Part shown: one piece after another, positions 9,836 to 16,926 of the stretch
Layout: each line of letters begins with the position of its first letter
Numbering within the stretch: position 1 is the stretch's first letter
Assembly: GCF_001955695.1 (NCBI RefSeq)
Contig: NZ_CP019236.1
Span: 5,518,001 to 5,582,000 of the forward strand
Source: Rhodoferax koreense
Lineage (GTDB): Bacteria; Pseudomonadota; Gammaproteobacteria; Burkholderiales; Burkholderiaceae_C
DNA: 64,000 nucleotides
Reading direction: 5' to 3'
The notes under the pieces: model-generated
Databases searched by the model: none
Told to the model about the DNA's origin: nothing
Seen by the model: the letters and a program-made list of their open reading frames with translations, nothing else
Program-made: the position numbers and the translations under genes

Positions 9836-10315
9836 ATGAAACATCCCGGACTGCTCTTCTCCGCCCTGATCGGCGCCGTCGCCAGTGCGCGGTCCATGAC
9901 ACCGATGGCCAGCCTCGCGGCAGCGCGGCTCCTGGGCCAGCGCACGCCGGGGCGCCTCGTGCTGCTGGACCGCCCTCTGTTCACTTATGGCGCCCTGGCG
10001 ATGGGAGTTGGCGAATTGTTCGGCGACAAGATGAAGACGGCGCCTGACCGCACTGTTTTCCTGGGCCTGCTGGCGCGCGTGATGAGCGCGGGCATCGCGG
10101 GCGCGGCACTGGCGCCGCGTGATCGGGAGCCGGCCGGCGCTGCCGCCGCGGTGGCGACCGCCGTGCCGCTGGCCTACCTGACGCTGGCCGGCCGCAAACG
10201 GGCCATGGCGCGCATCGGCCAGACCCGCAGCGGCTTGATCGAGGATGCGCTGATCGTGACCGCGGGTGTGGCCATCGTGGCGCTGGCGGTGAGGCCGAAA
10301 AACGGGTGGTGGTGA
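9836..10315 (+). CDS. DUF4126-like membrane protein
   Basis: This 159-residue hydrophobic protein begins MKHPGLLFSALIG, followed by SARSMTPMA and GELFGDKMKTAPDRT. That pattern (a small residue-Arg-Ser-Met-Thr/Ala-Pro turn, then a GD-K-P-RT segment) is typical of DUF4126 inner-membrane proteins of unknown role. I see four likely membrane segments. An AAGGA ribosome site 9 bases upstream supports this ATG over upstream in-frame starts, which would add a non-homologous N-terminus. Chromosomal-type GC resumes with this gene. Confidence 0.7.
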   Translation: MKHPGLLFSALIGAVASARSMTPMASLAAARLLGQRTPGRLVLLDRPLFTYGALAMGVGELFGDKMKTAPDRTVFLGLLARVMSAGIAGAALAPRDREPAGAAAAVATAVPLAYLTLAGRKRAMARIGQTRSGLIEDALIVTAGVAIVALAVRPKNGWW

Positions 10316-10420
10316 TCGGTTGGTGATCGGACAGGGAAAACCGGTGTGCGCCAACGCACAGACGCCCCCCTCCAAAGCGCGCAGGCTCGGCGTCCATTCC
10401 GCTTTTCCGAGGCCTGCCGC

Positions 10421-10687
10421 ATGTCCAATCCAGAACCGTTTTTCCATGAAGCATCGAACACGGTGCGCTTCTGGGTGTTGGTCGAATCCGACTGGGTCGG
10501 CGCCACCATCGGCAAGGCCACCTTGCACTACCGCTACCAGCCGAACCGCAGCGACGACGAGCCGCTGGCCACCTATATCGCCAACGCCGCCGAGATCGAC
10601 GCGGCTGTGCGCCGCCGGGTGGCCACGGGGTCGGTGGAGCCGGTGATGTTGCGGGACGGGGATGTGCGTGAGGTGCTGAAGGGCTGA
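10421..10687 (+). CDS. Small hypothetical protein (possibly DUF1488-like)
   Basis: An 88-residue protein beginning MSNPEPFFHEASNTVRFWV. The order of a short charged start, a VRFWV strand and a C-terminal helix recalls DUF1488 proteins, but the match is weak and the function is unknown. An in-frame ATG lies upstream at 10346, but the conserved-looking part begins at 10421. The gene ends directly before the repeat array. Confidence 0.5.
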   Translation: MSNPEPFFHEASNTVRFWVLVESDWVGATIGKATLHYRYQPNRSDDEPLATYIANAAEIDAAVRRRVATGSVEPVMLRDGDVREVLKG

Positions 10688-10702
10688 AGCTGCATGGGGG
10701 TG

Positions 10703-11030
10703 ATGCACTTCGACAAGCTCAGTGCGAACGGAGTGGGGGGCAATGCACTTCGACAGGCTCAGCGCGAACGGAGGTGGGGCGCGGTGCGGGGGGCTATGCA
10801 CTTCGACGGGCTCAGTGCCGACGGGGGCGGGTGATCTCCGTGCGAACGGGAGGGCTCGGCTCAGTGTGAACTGCTGGGGGCTTCGTGCGGGGTGCGATGC
10901 ACTTCGACAAGCTCAGTGCGAACGGGAGTGGGGGTTTCAGTGCGAACGGGAGTGGGGGTTCAGTGCGGATGGGAGTGGGGTCTCAGTGCGAATGGTGGCG
11001 GGGCCTCAGTGCGAAAGGGGCCGGCGCATT
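10703..11030. repeat. Array of degenerate intergenic repeats (CTTCGACAAGCTCAGTGCGAACGG type)
   Basis: Four long units with core CTTCGACARGCTCAGTGC start at about 10708, 10748, 10800 and 10908. The last is followed by four shortened, G-rich units (TCAGTGCGAACGGGAGTGGGG variants) ending near 11021. The unit contains TTCG...CGAA arms and can form a hairpin. This is the well-known dispersed intergenic repeat of Comamonadaceae and related proteobacteria, read in shadow frames as ALSLSK or RTELVEV. The gradation from full to truncated units suggests local slippage. The 354-base gap from 10688 to 11041 otherwise holds no gene. Confidence 0.8.
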
Positions 11031-11041
11031 AAAGTCGGGGC

Positions 11042-11668
11042 ATGAACATCGGCCGCCCTCTTCTGCACATCGAAAAACTCAACTTCGCCTACCCCGGCGA
11101 GCCGCCGCTGCTGCGCGACTGGTCGGCCAGCATCGGCCCCGGCGTGACGCAGTTGTTCGGCGACACAGGCAGCGGCAAGTCCACCCTGCTGCGGGTGATG
11201 GCTGGCGGGCTCAAGGTTCGGGGCCGGCTGGTGCTTTGCGGCGCGGATCTGGACACGGCGCGCGAGGCCTACTTGCAGAACCTCTTATACGTCGACCCGG
11301 GCACCGACCGTTTCGACCAGGTGACGGGCCACGCCTGCACCGAGACCTTGCGCGCAGGCGATGCGGGTTTCGACGCCGCGCGCTGGCAGGCGCTGGTCGG
11401 CACCTTCAACCTTGCCGAGCACATCGCCAAGCCGATGTACATGCTCTCCACCGGCAGCAAGCGCAAGGTGTGGCTGGCGGCAGCGCTGGCCAGCGGGCGC
11501 CGGCTGATCCTGCTCGACGAGCCCACGGGCGGGCTCGACGGCCCTTCGGTGCGGGCGCTGTGGGCCAGCCTGGGGGCCTTGGCCGAGAGTGCCGACCGCG
11601 CCGTGGTGGTGGCCAGCAGCGAACGCATCGAACGTGTGCCGCTGGCGGCCACGATCGATCTGATTTGA
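11042..11668 (+). CDS. Orphan ABC-type ATPase
   Basis: This 208-residue nucleotide-binding domain has Walker A GDTGSGKST at 40-48, an LSTGSKRKV signature near 137 and Walker B LILLDEPTGGLDG near 157. It resembles short CcmA-like export ATPases. There is no permease on either side: a repeat array precedes it and a convergent SDR gene starts its stop codon one base after. It may work with a permease elsewhere, or be a stand-alone ATPase. The signature Q is replaced (SKRK), which departs from the usual LSGGQ. Confidence 0.8.
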   Translation: MNIGRPLLHIEKLNFAYPGEPPLLRDWSASIGPGVTQLFGDTGSGKSTLLRVMAGGLKVRGRLVLCGADLDTAREAYLQNLLYVDPGTDRFDQVTGHACTETLRAGDAGFDAARWQALVGTFNLAEHIAKPMYMLSTGSKRKVWLAAALASGRRLILLDEPTGGLDGPSVRALWASLGALAESADRAVVVASSERIERVPLAATIDLI

Positions 11669-11669
11669 G

Positions 11670-12452
11670 TCACAAGCCCGTGAAGCGGCTTACGGCCCGA
11701 AAGTACAGGCTGTAGGGCAGCAGGCGCAGGGCCTTCATCCAGCGTGTGAAGCGTTTGGGGAAGTGGGTTTCGAAGTCCCCCGCGGCCCAGCCGCGCAGCA
11801 TGGCCTGGGCGGCCTGTTCGGGCGTGATGAGGGCCGGCATCTTGAAGCCGTTTTGCGCGGTGAGCGGCGTCTTCACGAAGCCGGGGCAGATCAGGTGCAC
11901 GCCGATGCCTTCGCCGTGCAGGTCGAGGTACAGGGTTTCGGCGAGGTTGATCAGCGCGGCCTTGGTCGGCCCGTAGGCCAGGCTTTGCGGCAGGCCGCCG
12001 TAACCGGCCACGCTGGCGATGAGGCTGATGTGGCCGCGCCGGTTGGCCAGGAAATGTGGCAGCACCGCGTCGATCACCTGCAGCGCGCCGGCGTAGTTCA
12101 CCGCCAGGTGTTGCATCAACTTGGGCAGGTCGAAGGCGGTGGCGCGCATCGGCGCGTAGGTGCCGGCGCAATAGACCACGGCGTCGAGCCGGCCGCCGGC
12201 CAGCACGGTCTGCCCGGCGCGGCACACGGCGTCGCCATCGGTGACGTCCAGCGGCAGCGCCACGGCGCCGGCACCCTTGCCCCCGTGTGCCGCGACGAAG
12301 TCGTCCAGCGCCCCCGCGTCGCGCGCCGACACCACCACCCGCGCCCCCTCGGCGTGCAGCGCATGCGCCGTGGCCAGGCCGATGCCGCTGGAGGCGCCGA
12401 CCAGCCACACGGTCTTGCCGCGCCAGTCTTCGATGGGGGGATTCAATGGCAT
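11670..12452 (-). CDS. Short-chain dehydrogenase/reductase
   Basis: A 260-residue classical SDR: nucleotide-binding VGASSGIG at 18-25, CAG at 95-97 in the NNAG position, and catalytic Ser147, Tyr160 and Lys164 (YGPTK). It should be an NAD(P)H-dependent oxidoreductase acting on a lipid-like substrate, as inferred from its place as last gene of the fatty-acid modification operon. It follows the DUF3833 lipoprotein gene by 6 bases. SDRs occupy the same position in related clusters near cyclopropane synthase genes in other proteobacteria. Confidence 0.88.
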   Translation of the reverse strand: MPLNPPIEDWRGKTVWLVGASSGIGLATAHALHAEGARVVVSARDAGALDDFVAAHGGKGAGAVALPLDVTDGDAVCRAGQTVLAGGRLDAVVYCAGTYAPMRATAFDLPKLMQHLAVNYAGALQVIDAVLPHFLANRRGHISLIASVAGYGGLPQSLAYGPTKAALINLAETLYLDLHGEGIGVHLICPGFVKTPLTAQNGFKMPALITPEQAAQAMLRGWAAGDFETHFPKRFTRWMKALRLLPYSLYFRAVSRFTGL

Positions 12453-12458
12453 CTTTTT

Positions 12459-12986
12459 CTAACGTTTGACGAAGGTCAGGGTCACGTCGCCGAGGTGGAA
12501 GCCCCACTTCGACATCGCGGCCTTGTTCAGCATCACCTGGTCGTTCATCAGGTACATCCAGTCGTCGAACTGCACGGCGTAGACCTTGCCGTCCACGGGC
12601 AGCGACAGCGTGTAGCGCCAGTTGAAGGCATTGCCGCTTTCCCGGCCCGCGGCCTCGCCGACCACGTCGTCGGCCCGGCCGGTGTAGCGCCCGTCGGGCA
12701 GCTTGGTGAGGTGCCAGATGCGTTTTTGGGTGGTGCCATCGCTGTAGCTGAAGCTTTCGTCGAGCACGCCCTGGTCGCCGGTCCAGCTGCAGCGCATCAC
12801 CACGGTGAAGCGTTTGACGACCTTGCCGCTGCGGTCGGTGAAGACGCCGTAGGCATCGAGCACGCCGTCGAAATAGGTGCGCAGGTCCAGCACCGGCTGC
12901 TGGCCGCTGTAGTCCTCGACCTTGGGGCCGGCGCAACCGGCGAGCGCGGCGGCGCCGGCCACGAGCAGCAAGAGACGTCGTTTCAT
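12459..12986 (-). CDS. DUF3833 family lipoprotein
   Basis: A 175-residue protein with a lipoprotein signal: MKRRLLLLVAG followed by the lipobox LAGC, cysteine at about 18. The mature part contains YFDGVLDAYGVF, WHLTKLPDGRYTG and a WMYLM strand, as in DUF3833, a lipocalin-like beta-barrel family usually found with CfaA/DUF1365 genes. It probably carries or modifies a lipid at the membrane. The start codon overlaps the stop of the MFS gene (ATGA), so translation is coupled. Longer upstream in-frame starts would bury the lipobox and are rejected. Confidence 0.85.
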   Translation of the reverse strand: MKRRLLLLVAGAAALAGCAGPKVEDYSGQQPVLDLRTYFDGVLDAYGVFTDRSGKVVKRFTVVMRCSWTGDQGVLDESFSYSDGTTQKRIWHLTKLPDGRYTGRADDVVGEAAGRESGNAFNWRYTLSLPVDGKVYAVQFDDWMYLMNDQVMLNKAAMSKWGFHLGDVTLTFVKR

Positions 12987-14317
12987 GGGGAAGGCTCCGG
13001 TTGGAATGAAGATGGGCGAGCGGGCCGGATGACGAGCATGGCCAGGGCGGCCGCTGCGGCGAGCTTGAGCCCGCAGGGCAGCACGCCGTAGGCCAGGCTC
13101 AGCGCGCGCAAGGCGTCGGGGTCGCGGCTGCCGGGGCTGTAGCCGAACAGGGCCAGCAGCGGCAGCGCCAGGCCCGCGGCCAGCGCGAGGTTGAGCTTGG
13201 TCGCGAAGTTCCACCAGCCGAAGTACGCGCCGGCGGGGCCGGCGGTGGGGGCCGAATCCGTTCGGGCTGAAACGGGGTTTGTATTGAGACTATCGGGATG
13301 CTGCGCCGCAATCAGGCCCGCCAGCAGTGCACCGGGCAGCGCCAGGTCGGTGCCGAGCGCGGCGCCCGACAGCGCGCACACCAGCAGGAAGGCCCCCGTC
13401 TGCCCTGGGCCGAGCAGGCTGGCCCAGACGAACACCGCGATGGCCAGGCCCATGCCGCAAAGCCAGGTGCGCGCCAGGCCGATCCGCCCCACCAGCCGCA
13501 GCCACAGCGGCATCGCCGCGGCGGCGCAGACGAAATAGACGCCGAGGAAGGCCGGCTGCATCTGCGCCGGGGCCTGCAGCCGGTCCTGCACGAAGAACAG
13601 CACGAGCGTGGCCGGCACCGCGCTGGCGATGCCGTTGAGCACGAACACCGCAAGCAGCCGGCGGAAGGCCGGCTGGCGCAAAGGGTGGATGCGGGCGGCG
13701 GCCGGCGCGGCCGTGGGTGCGCCCGCCGGCCGCGGCGCGAGGCGCCAGGCCAGCCAGCCCAGCGCCAGCAGGCCGAAGAAGATGGCCGTGGTCGCGCGCA
13801 GGCCCAGCGCCAGCGGCAGCACCGAGGCCGCCACCACGCCCACCAGGCCCAGGCCTTCGCGCCAGGCCACGATGCGGCTGCGCCGGGCCTCGTCGCCGCC
13901 GAGCATCGCGCCCCAGGCCTGGTGCGACACGCTCAGGGTGCTGTAGGCGGTGTAGGTGAGCAGCAGCATGGCCGCGGCCCAGAGCAGCAGGCCGTCGGGC
14001 GAACGTGTGGCCGGGAAGAACAGGCCGGTGAAACCCGCGGCCAGCGCCACGGCCGCCACCGCGCCGACGGCCAGCACGGCCCGCGTGGAACGGACGAACA
14101 GCCGGTCGCTGGCGCGCCCGATCAGCGGGTCGATGAAGGCATCGAACAGGCGCGCGCCGAGCAGCAGCCAGCCCAGCGTGGCCAGCGGCACGCCGAATTC
14201 ACGCGCGTAGTGGTTGGGCAGCAGCACGTACAGCGGCAAGGCGACGAAGGCCAGCGGCAGGCCCAGCAGACCGTAGCAGAGACCGTCGCGGGCCGTGAGG
14301 GTGCTGCGGTGCGTCAC
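12983..14317 (-). CDS. GPH/MFS_2-type transporter
   Basis: A 444-residue polytopic membrane protein with about 12 helices. The N-terminus has LPLAFVALPLYVLLPN and DAFIDPLIGRASDR, the classical motif of the glycoside-pentoside-hexuronide (MFS_2) transporters. In this conserved cluster such transporters are thought to move lipids or lipid precursors rather than sugars; that is inference from context. It overlaps its upstream neighbour by 4 bases and its downstream neighbour by 4 bases. Confidence 0.85.
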   Translation of the reverse strand: MTHRSTLTARDGLCYGLLGLPLAFVALPLYVLLPNHYAREFGVPLATLGWLLLGARLFDAFIDPLIGRASDRLFVRSTRAVLAVGAVAAVALAAGFTGLFFPATRSPDGLLLWAAAMLLLTYTAYSTLSVSHQAWGAMLGGDEARRSRIVAWREGLGLVGVVAASVLPLALGLRATTAIFFGLLALGWLAWRLAPRPAGAPTAAPAAARIHPLRQPAFRRLLAVFVLNGIASAVPATLVLFFVQDRLQAPAQMQPAFLGVYFVCAAAAMPLWLRLVGRIGLARTWLCGMGLAIAVFVWASLLGPGQTGAFLLVCALSGAALGTDLALPGALLAGLIAAQHPDSLNTNPVSARTDSAPTAGPAGAYFGWWNFATKLNLALAAGLALPLLALFGYSPGSRDPDALRALSLAYGVLPCGLKLAAAAALAMLVIRPARPSSFQPEPSP

Positions 14318-14961
14318 GGCTTGTCGCCCCCGATCAGGGCTTCGCGCATCGCCGGCTCGGAGGTCTTGGCCGACAGCCAGATGCCGAAGAACAGCGGCGC
14401 GAAATCGCCGTCGCGGATCTCGCCGGCGGGCTGGCCGTTGAAGGTGAAGCGCGCAACGGCCGCCTCGGCGCCCGCGGGCCGGTAGAAGCCGGTGATACGG
14501 TCGCCGGCCTTCACATCGGGGAACGCGGCGCGCATGGCCGCCTGCCAGCGCTGCGAACGGGCCTCGTCGATGCTGGCGCTGCGGCGCATTTCGTCGATGG
14601 AGCGGCGCGCGATGTCGGCGCTGGCGAAGTCACGCAGGTAACGCAGCTCCAACGCGAAGGCTTGCGTGGCATAAGCCTCGGGCCGGAAGCCGGGCGCGGC
14701 CCACAACGTGGCGTCGTAGACGGCAAAGCCCCACACGCGCAGCCGGGTGCTTCCCACGGCCACGGCATCGGGCAGCGCGGCCCGGACTTCAGCGGGCGCC
14801 GGCTGCGCCAGCAGGTTCAAAGGAAAAAGGACCGCGGCGCAGACCAGACCTGCGCAGGCCGCTACGCTTTTGATAGCTACGGCCGCACCAGCGTGTACTG
14901 CACCAGGTCGATGTTGGCCTTGGCAAAGGCCGCTTCGCAATAGGCCAGGTAGAACTCCCAT
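14314..14961 (-). CDS. Chalcone-isomerase-like exported protein
   Basis: The conserved part (from about 14810 down) reads LPDAVAVGSTRLRVWGFAVYDATLW and ends FGIWLSAKTSEPAMREALIG, as in bacterial chalcone-isomerase-like proteins found with Cfa genes. Those bind fatty acids rather than flavonoids. The exported leader is encoded by a dispersed repeat (14815-14880). No ATG or GTG exists between the stop of the upstream methyltransferase and the mature domain. The nearest ATG is at 14961, 85 bases inside the upstream gene, with a TTG at about 14940. The start is therefore uncertain, and translation is probably coupled or uses a rare start. Confidence 0.8.
   Translation of the reverse strand: MGVLPGLLRSGLCQGQHRPGAVHAGAAVAIKSVAACAGLVCAAVLFPLNLLAQPAPAEVRAALPDAVAVGSTRLRVWGFAVYDATLWAAPGFRPEAYATQAFALELRYLRDFASADIARRSIDEMRRSASIDEARSQRWQAAMRAAFPDVKAGDRITGFYRPAGAEAAVARFTFNGQPAGEIRDGDFAPLFFGIWLSAKTSEPAMREALIGGDKP
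14815..14880 (-). repeat. Dispersed two-hairpin repeat, copy A, coding for a signal peptide
   Basis: On the minus strand the element has GCTATC...GTAGC arms followed by GCGCAG-N7-CTGCGC and ends CTTTTTCCTTTGAAC. About 50 of 66 bases match copy B at 26174-26239. Both copies are read in the same frame and give CAGLVCAAVLFPLN here and CAGTLCAAGLFSLN there. From memory it resembles intergenic repeats common in Comamonadaceae. Confidence 0.75.
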
Positions 14962-16136
14962 ACGCGCATGAACCTTTCGTCGAAACCGAGCTGCAGCACC
15001 TGCTGGCGCGAGGCCAGGAATTTCTCGCGCCAGCGGCGCAGGGTTTCGGCGTAGTCCGCGCCGAAGGCGAATTCATCGACGACCTCCAGCCCCGCGGCCG
15101 CGGCCTCGCGGCGGAATTCGCGCGGGCACGGCAGGCAGCCGCCGGGGAAGATGTACTGCTGGATGAAGTCGGTGGAGCTGACGTAGCGCTCGAACAGCGC
15201 GTCGTCGATCACGATGCTCTGGATGCAGGCGCGCCCGCCGGGCTTGAGCAGCCGGTGCACCGCCTGGAAGTAGGTCGGCCAGTATTCGCGGCCCACGGCC
15301 TCGACCATTTCGATCGAGCAGATGGCGTCGAAGGGCGCATCCGGCGTGGTGGCGCCGATGTCGCGGTAGTCCTGCAGCCGCAGATCGGCCTGGCGGCCAG
15401 GGCCTTGCGGCACGCCGAGGCGTTGCATGCGCGCCTGGGCAAAAGCCAGTTGCTCGGTGCTGAGCGTCACGCCCGTCAGCAACGCCTTGAATTCGGTGGT
15501 GGCCATCTCGGCCAGCGCGCCCCAGCCGCAGCCGATCTCGAGCACGCGGTCGCCCTCTTTCGCCTGCACCATCTGCAGCGCGCGGCGCACCTTGGCGTCC
15601 TGCGCGGCGCGCATGGGCTGGTCGCGGCGGCCCTGGAACCAGGCCGATGAATAGTTCATCGATTCGTCCAGCCACAGGCTGTAGAAGGCGTTGCCGAGGT
15701 CGTAGTGCGCGTGGATGTTCTTCTGGCTGTTGCTGCGCGTGTTGCGGTTGAGCAGGTGCTTGACGCGGTACCAGAGCCGGCCGGCCCAGCTGCCGTAGAT
15801 GACGGCTTCGATGTCCTGCCGGTTGGCGATGAACAGCGTGAGCAGGTCGGTGAGGTTGGGCGTGCTCCAGTCGCCGGCGATGTAGCTCTCGGCCACGCCG
15901 ATGTCGCCCGAGCGCAGCGCAGCCGCGCAGACGTTCCAGTTGCGCAGCGTCATGGCGGCAGATGGGCTGTCGCCATGCTCGCCGAAGACCTGCATCGAGC
16001 CGTCGGGCAACTGCAGCGTGAGGCTGCCGTGTTTGAGGCGCTGCATCAGCTTGAGCGCCGTGCGGGCGGCCGCGGGCGCGCTGGACGGAATCTGCAGGCC
16101 GTGTGCGGTGCGGGCGATGGTGGTGGATGAAGGCAT
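14877..16136 (-). CDS. cfa: Cyclopropane-fatty-acyl-phospholipid synthase family methyltransferase
   Basis: A 419-residue class I SAM-dependent methyltransferase of the CFA synthase family: HYDLGNAFYSLWLDESMNYS (lipid-methyltransferase hallmark, about 150-170), SAM loop VLEIGCGWGALAEM near 205, EMVEAVG near 282 and a C-terminal IFPGGCLP. It would methylate or cyclopropanate unsaturated phospholipid acyl chains at the inner membrane. Because the neighbours include an FAD oxidoreductase, DUF1365 and DUF3833, the product may be a further-processed methylated or furan fatty acid rather than a simple cyclopropane. It follows the DUF1365 gene by 16 bases. Confidence 0.9.
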   Translation of the reverse strand: MPSSTTIARTAHGLQIPSSAPAAARTALKLMQRLKHGSLTLQLPDGSMQVFGEHGDSPSAAMTLRNWNVCAAALRSGDIGVAESYIAGDWSTPNLTDLLTLFIANRQDIEAVIYGSWAGRLWYRVKHLLNRNTRSNSQKNIHAHYDLGNAFYSLWLDESMNYSSAWFQGRRDQPMRAAQDAKVRRALQMVQAKEGDRVLEIGCGWGALAEMATTEFKALLTGVTLSTEQLAFAQARMQRLGVPQGPGRQADLRLQDYRDIGATTPDAPFDAICSIEMVEAVGREYWPTYFQAVHRLLKPGGRACIQSIVIDDALFERYVSSTDFIQQYIFPGGCLPCPREFRREAAAAGLEVVDEFAFGADYAETLRRWREKFLASRQQVLQLGFDERFMRVWEFYLAYCEAAFAKANIDLVQYTLVRP

Positions 16137-16152
16137 GGGCGGCTGGGTCTCT

Positions 16153-16926
16153 CTATCGCGTCACGAAGGATTCGGGCAGGGCGGGCTTGCGGAAGAAAGG
16201 CAGCCGCTTGCGCCACAGCGCGAAGGCCTGCCAGTGGATGCGGGCCATCACGCCGAAGCTCATGGCGGGGTAGCGCCAGAACGCGTGGCGCAGGCTGGCG
16301 GGCGTGATCGGCTCGAGCCGGCCGCTGACGCTGGTGAGGATCAGCGGGCCGCTCGCGTCGTCGTGCTCCACCCGCGCCACGAGCTGCTCGGCGCCGTCGT
16401 GTTCGCGGCGCATGAAGCGGAAGCGGTAGCGCCCAACGACGTCGCAGAACGGCGAGACGTGGAACACCTTGTCGGCCACGAGTTCGGCGCCGAGCTTTGG
16501 CCGATCGAGCAGGTAGCAATGGCGTTCGCCGAAGGTGTTGTTGACCTCGGCGACGATGGCGCGCAGGCTGCCGTCCGCCGCATGGCAATGCCAGAAGCTC
16601 ACGGGTTTGAAGCAGTAGCCGAGCACACGCGGATAACAGTGCAGCCAGATTTCGCCATCGGCGTCGGTGATGCCGTGGTCCTGCAGCAGCGATTCGATCC
16701 AGCCCAGGGCGCCGCCCTGCGCCGGGCCGCGGCCGTCGCCGTGGTCGCTGTCGTGAAAGCTCAACAGCGCGCGGCGGTTGACGGCCAGCGCGCCCGCGCC
16801 CTGGCGCGCCATGGCCCGCAGCGGCAGCATCAGGAAGTACGTGGGGTACTGGAAGGCGTGCGGCGTGGGCCGCAGCCGCGTGTGGCGCACCTGGCCGAAG
16901 CCGATCAGGGGCGCGGCGGCTGTCAT
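16153..16926 (-). CDS. DUF1365 domain-containing protein
   Basis: A 257-residue protein with the DUF1365 landmarks RHTRLRPTPHAFQYPTYFL near the N-terminus, NRRALLSFHDSDHGDG, YCFKPVSFWHCH and AEVNNTFGERHCYL. The family always sits beside FAD-dependent oxidoreductase and CFA synthase genes; its biochemistry is not known to me. It overlaps the FAD oxidoreductase gene by 4 bases (ATGA), so the two are made together. Confidence 0.9.
   Translation of the reverse strand: MTAAAPLIGFGQVRHTRLRPTPHAFQYPTYFLMLPLRAMARQGAGALAVNRRALLSFHDSDHGDGRGPAQGGALGWIESLLQDHGITDADGEIWLHCYPRVLGYCFKPVSFWHCHAADGSLRAIVAEVNNTFGERHCYLLDRPKLGAELVADKVFHVSPFCDVVGRYRFRFMRREHDGAEQLVARVEHDDASGPLILTSVSGRLEPITPASLRHAFWRYPAMSFGVMARIHWQAFALWRKRLPFFRKPALPESFVTR

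Noticed and set aside
10703..11030. CRISPR-like reading of the repeat array
   Set aside because: Units are degenerate and spacers are short, irregular and G-rich rather than unique; no cas genes nearby.
9668..11045. Open frames across the repeat array and the DUF4126 gene, with ALSLSK, RTELVEV or FDKLSANG text
   Set aside because: These peptides are translations of the dispersed intergenic repeat, a well-known source of false proteins.
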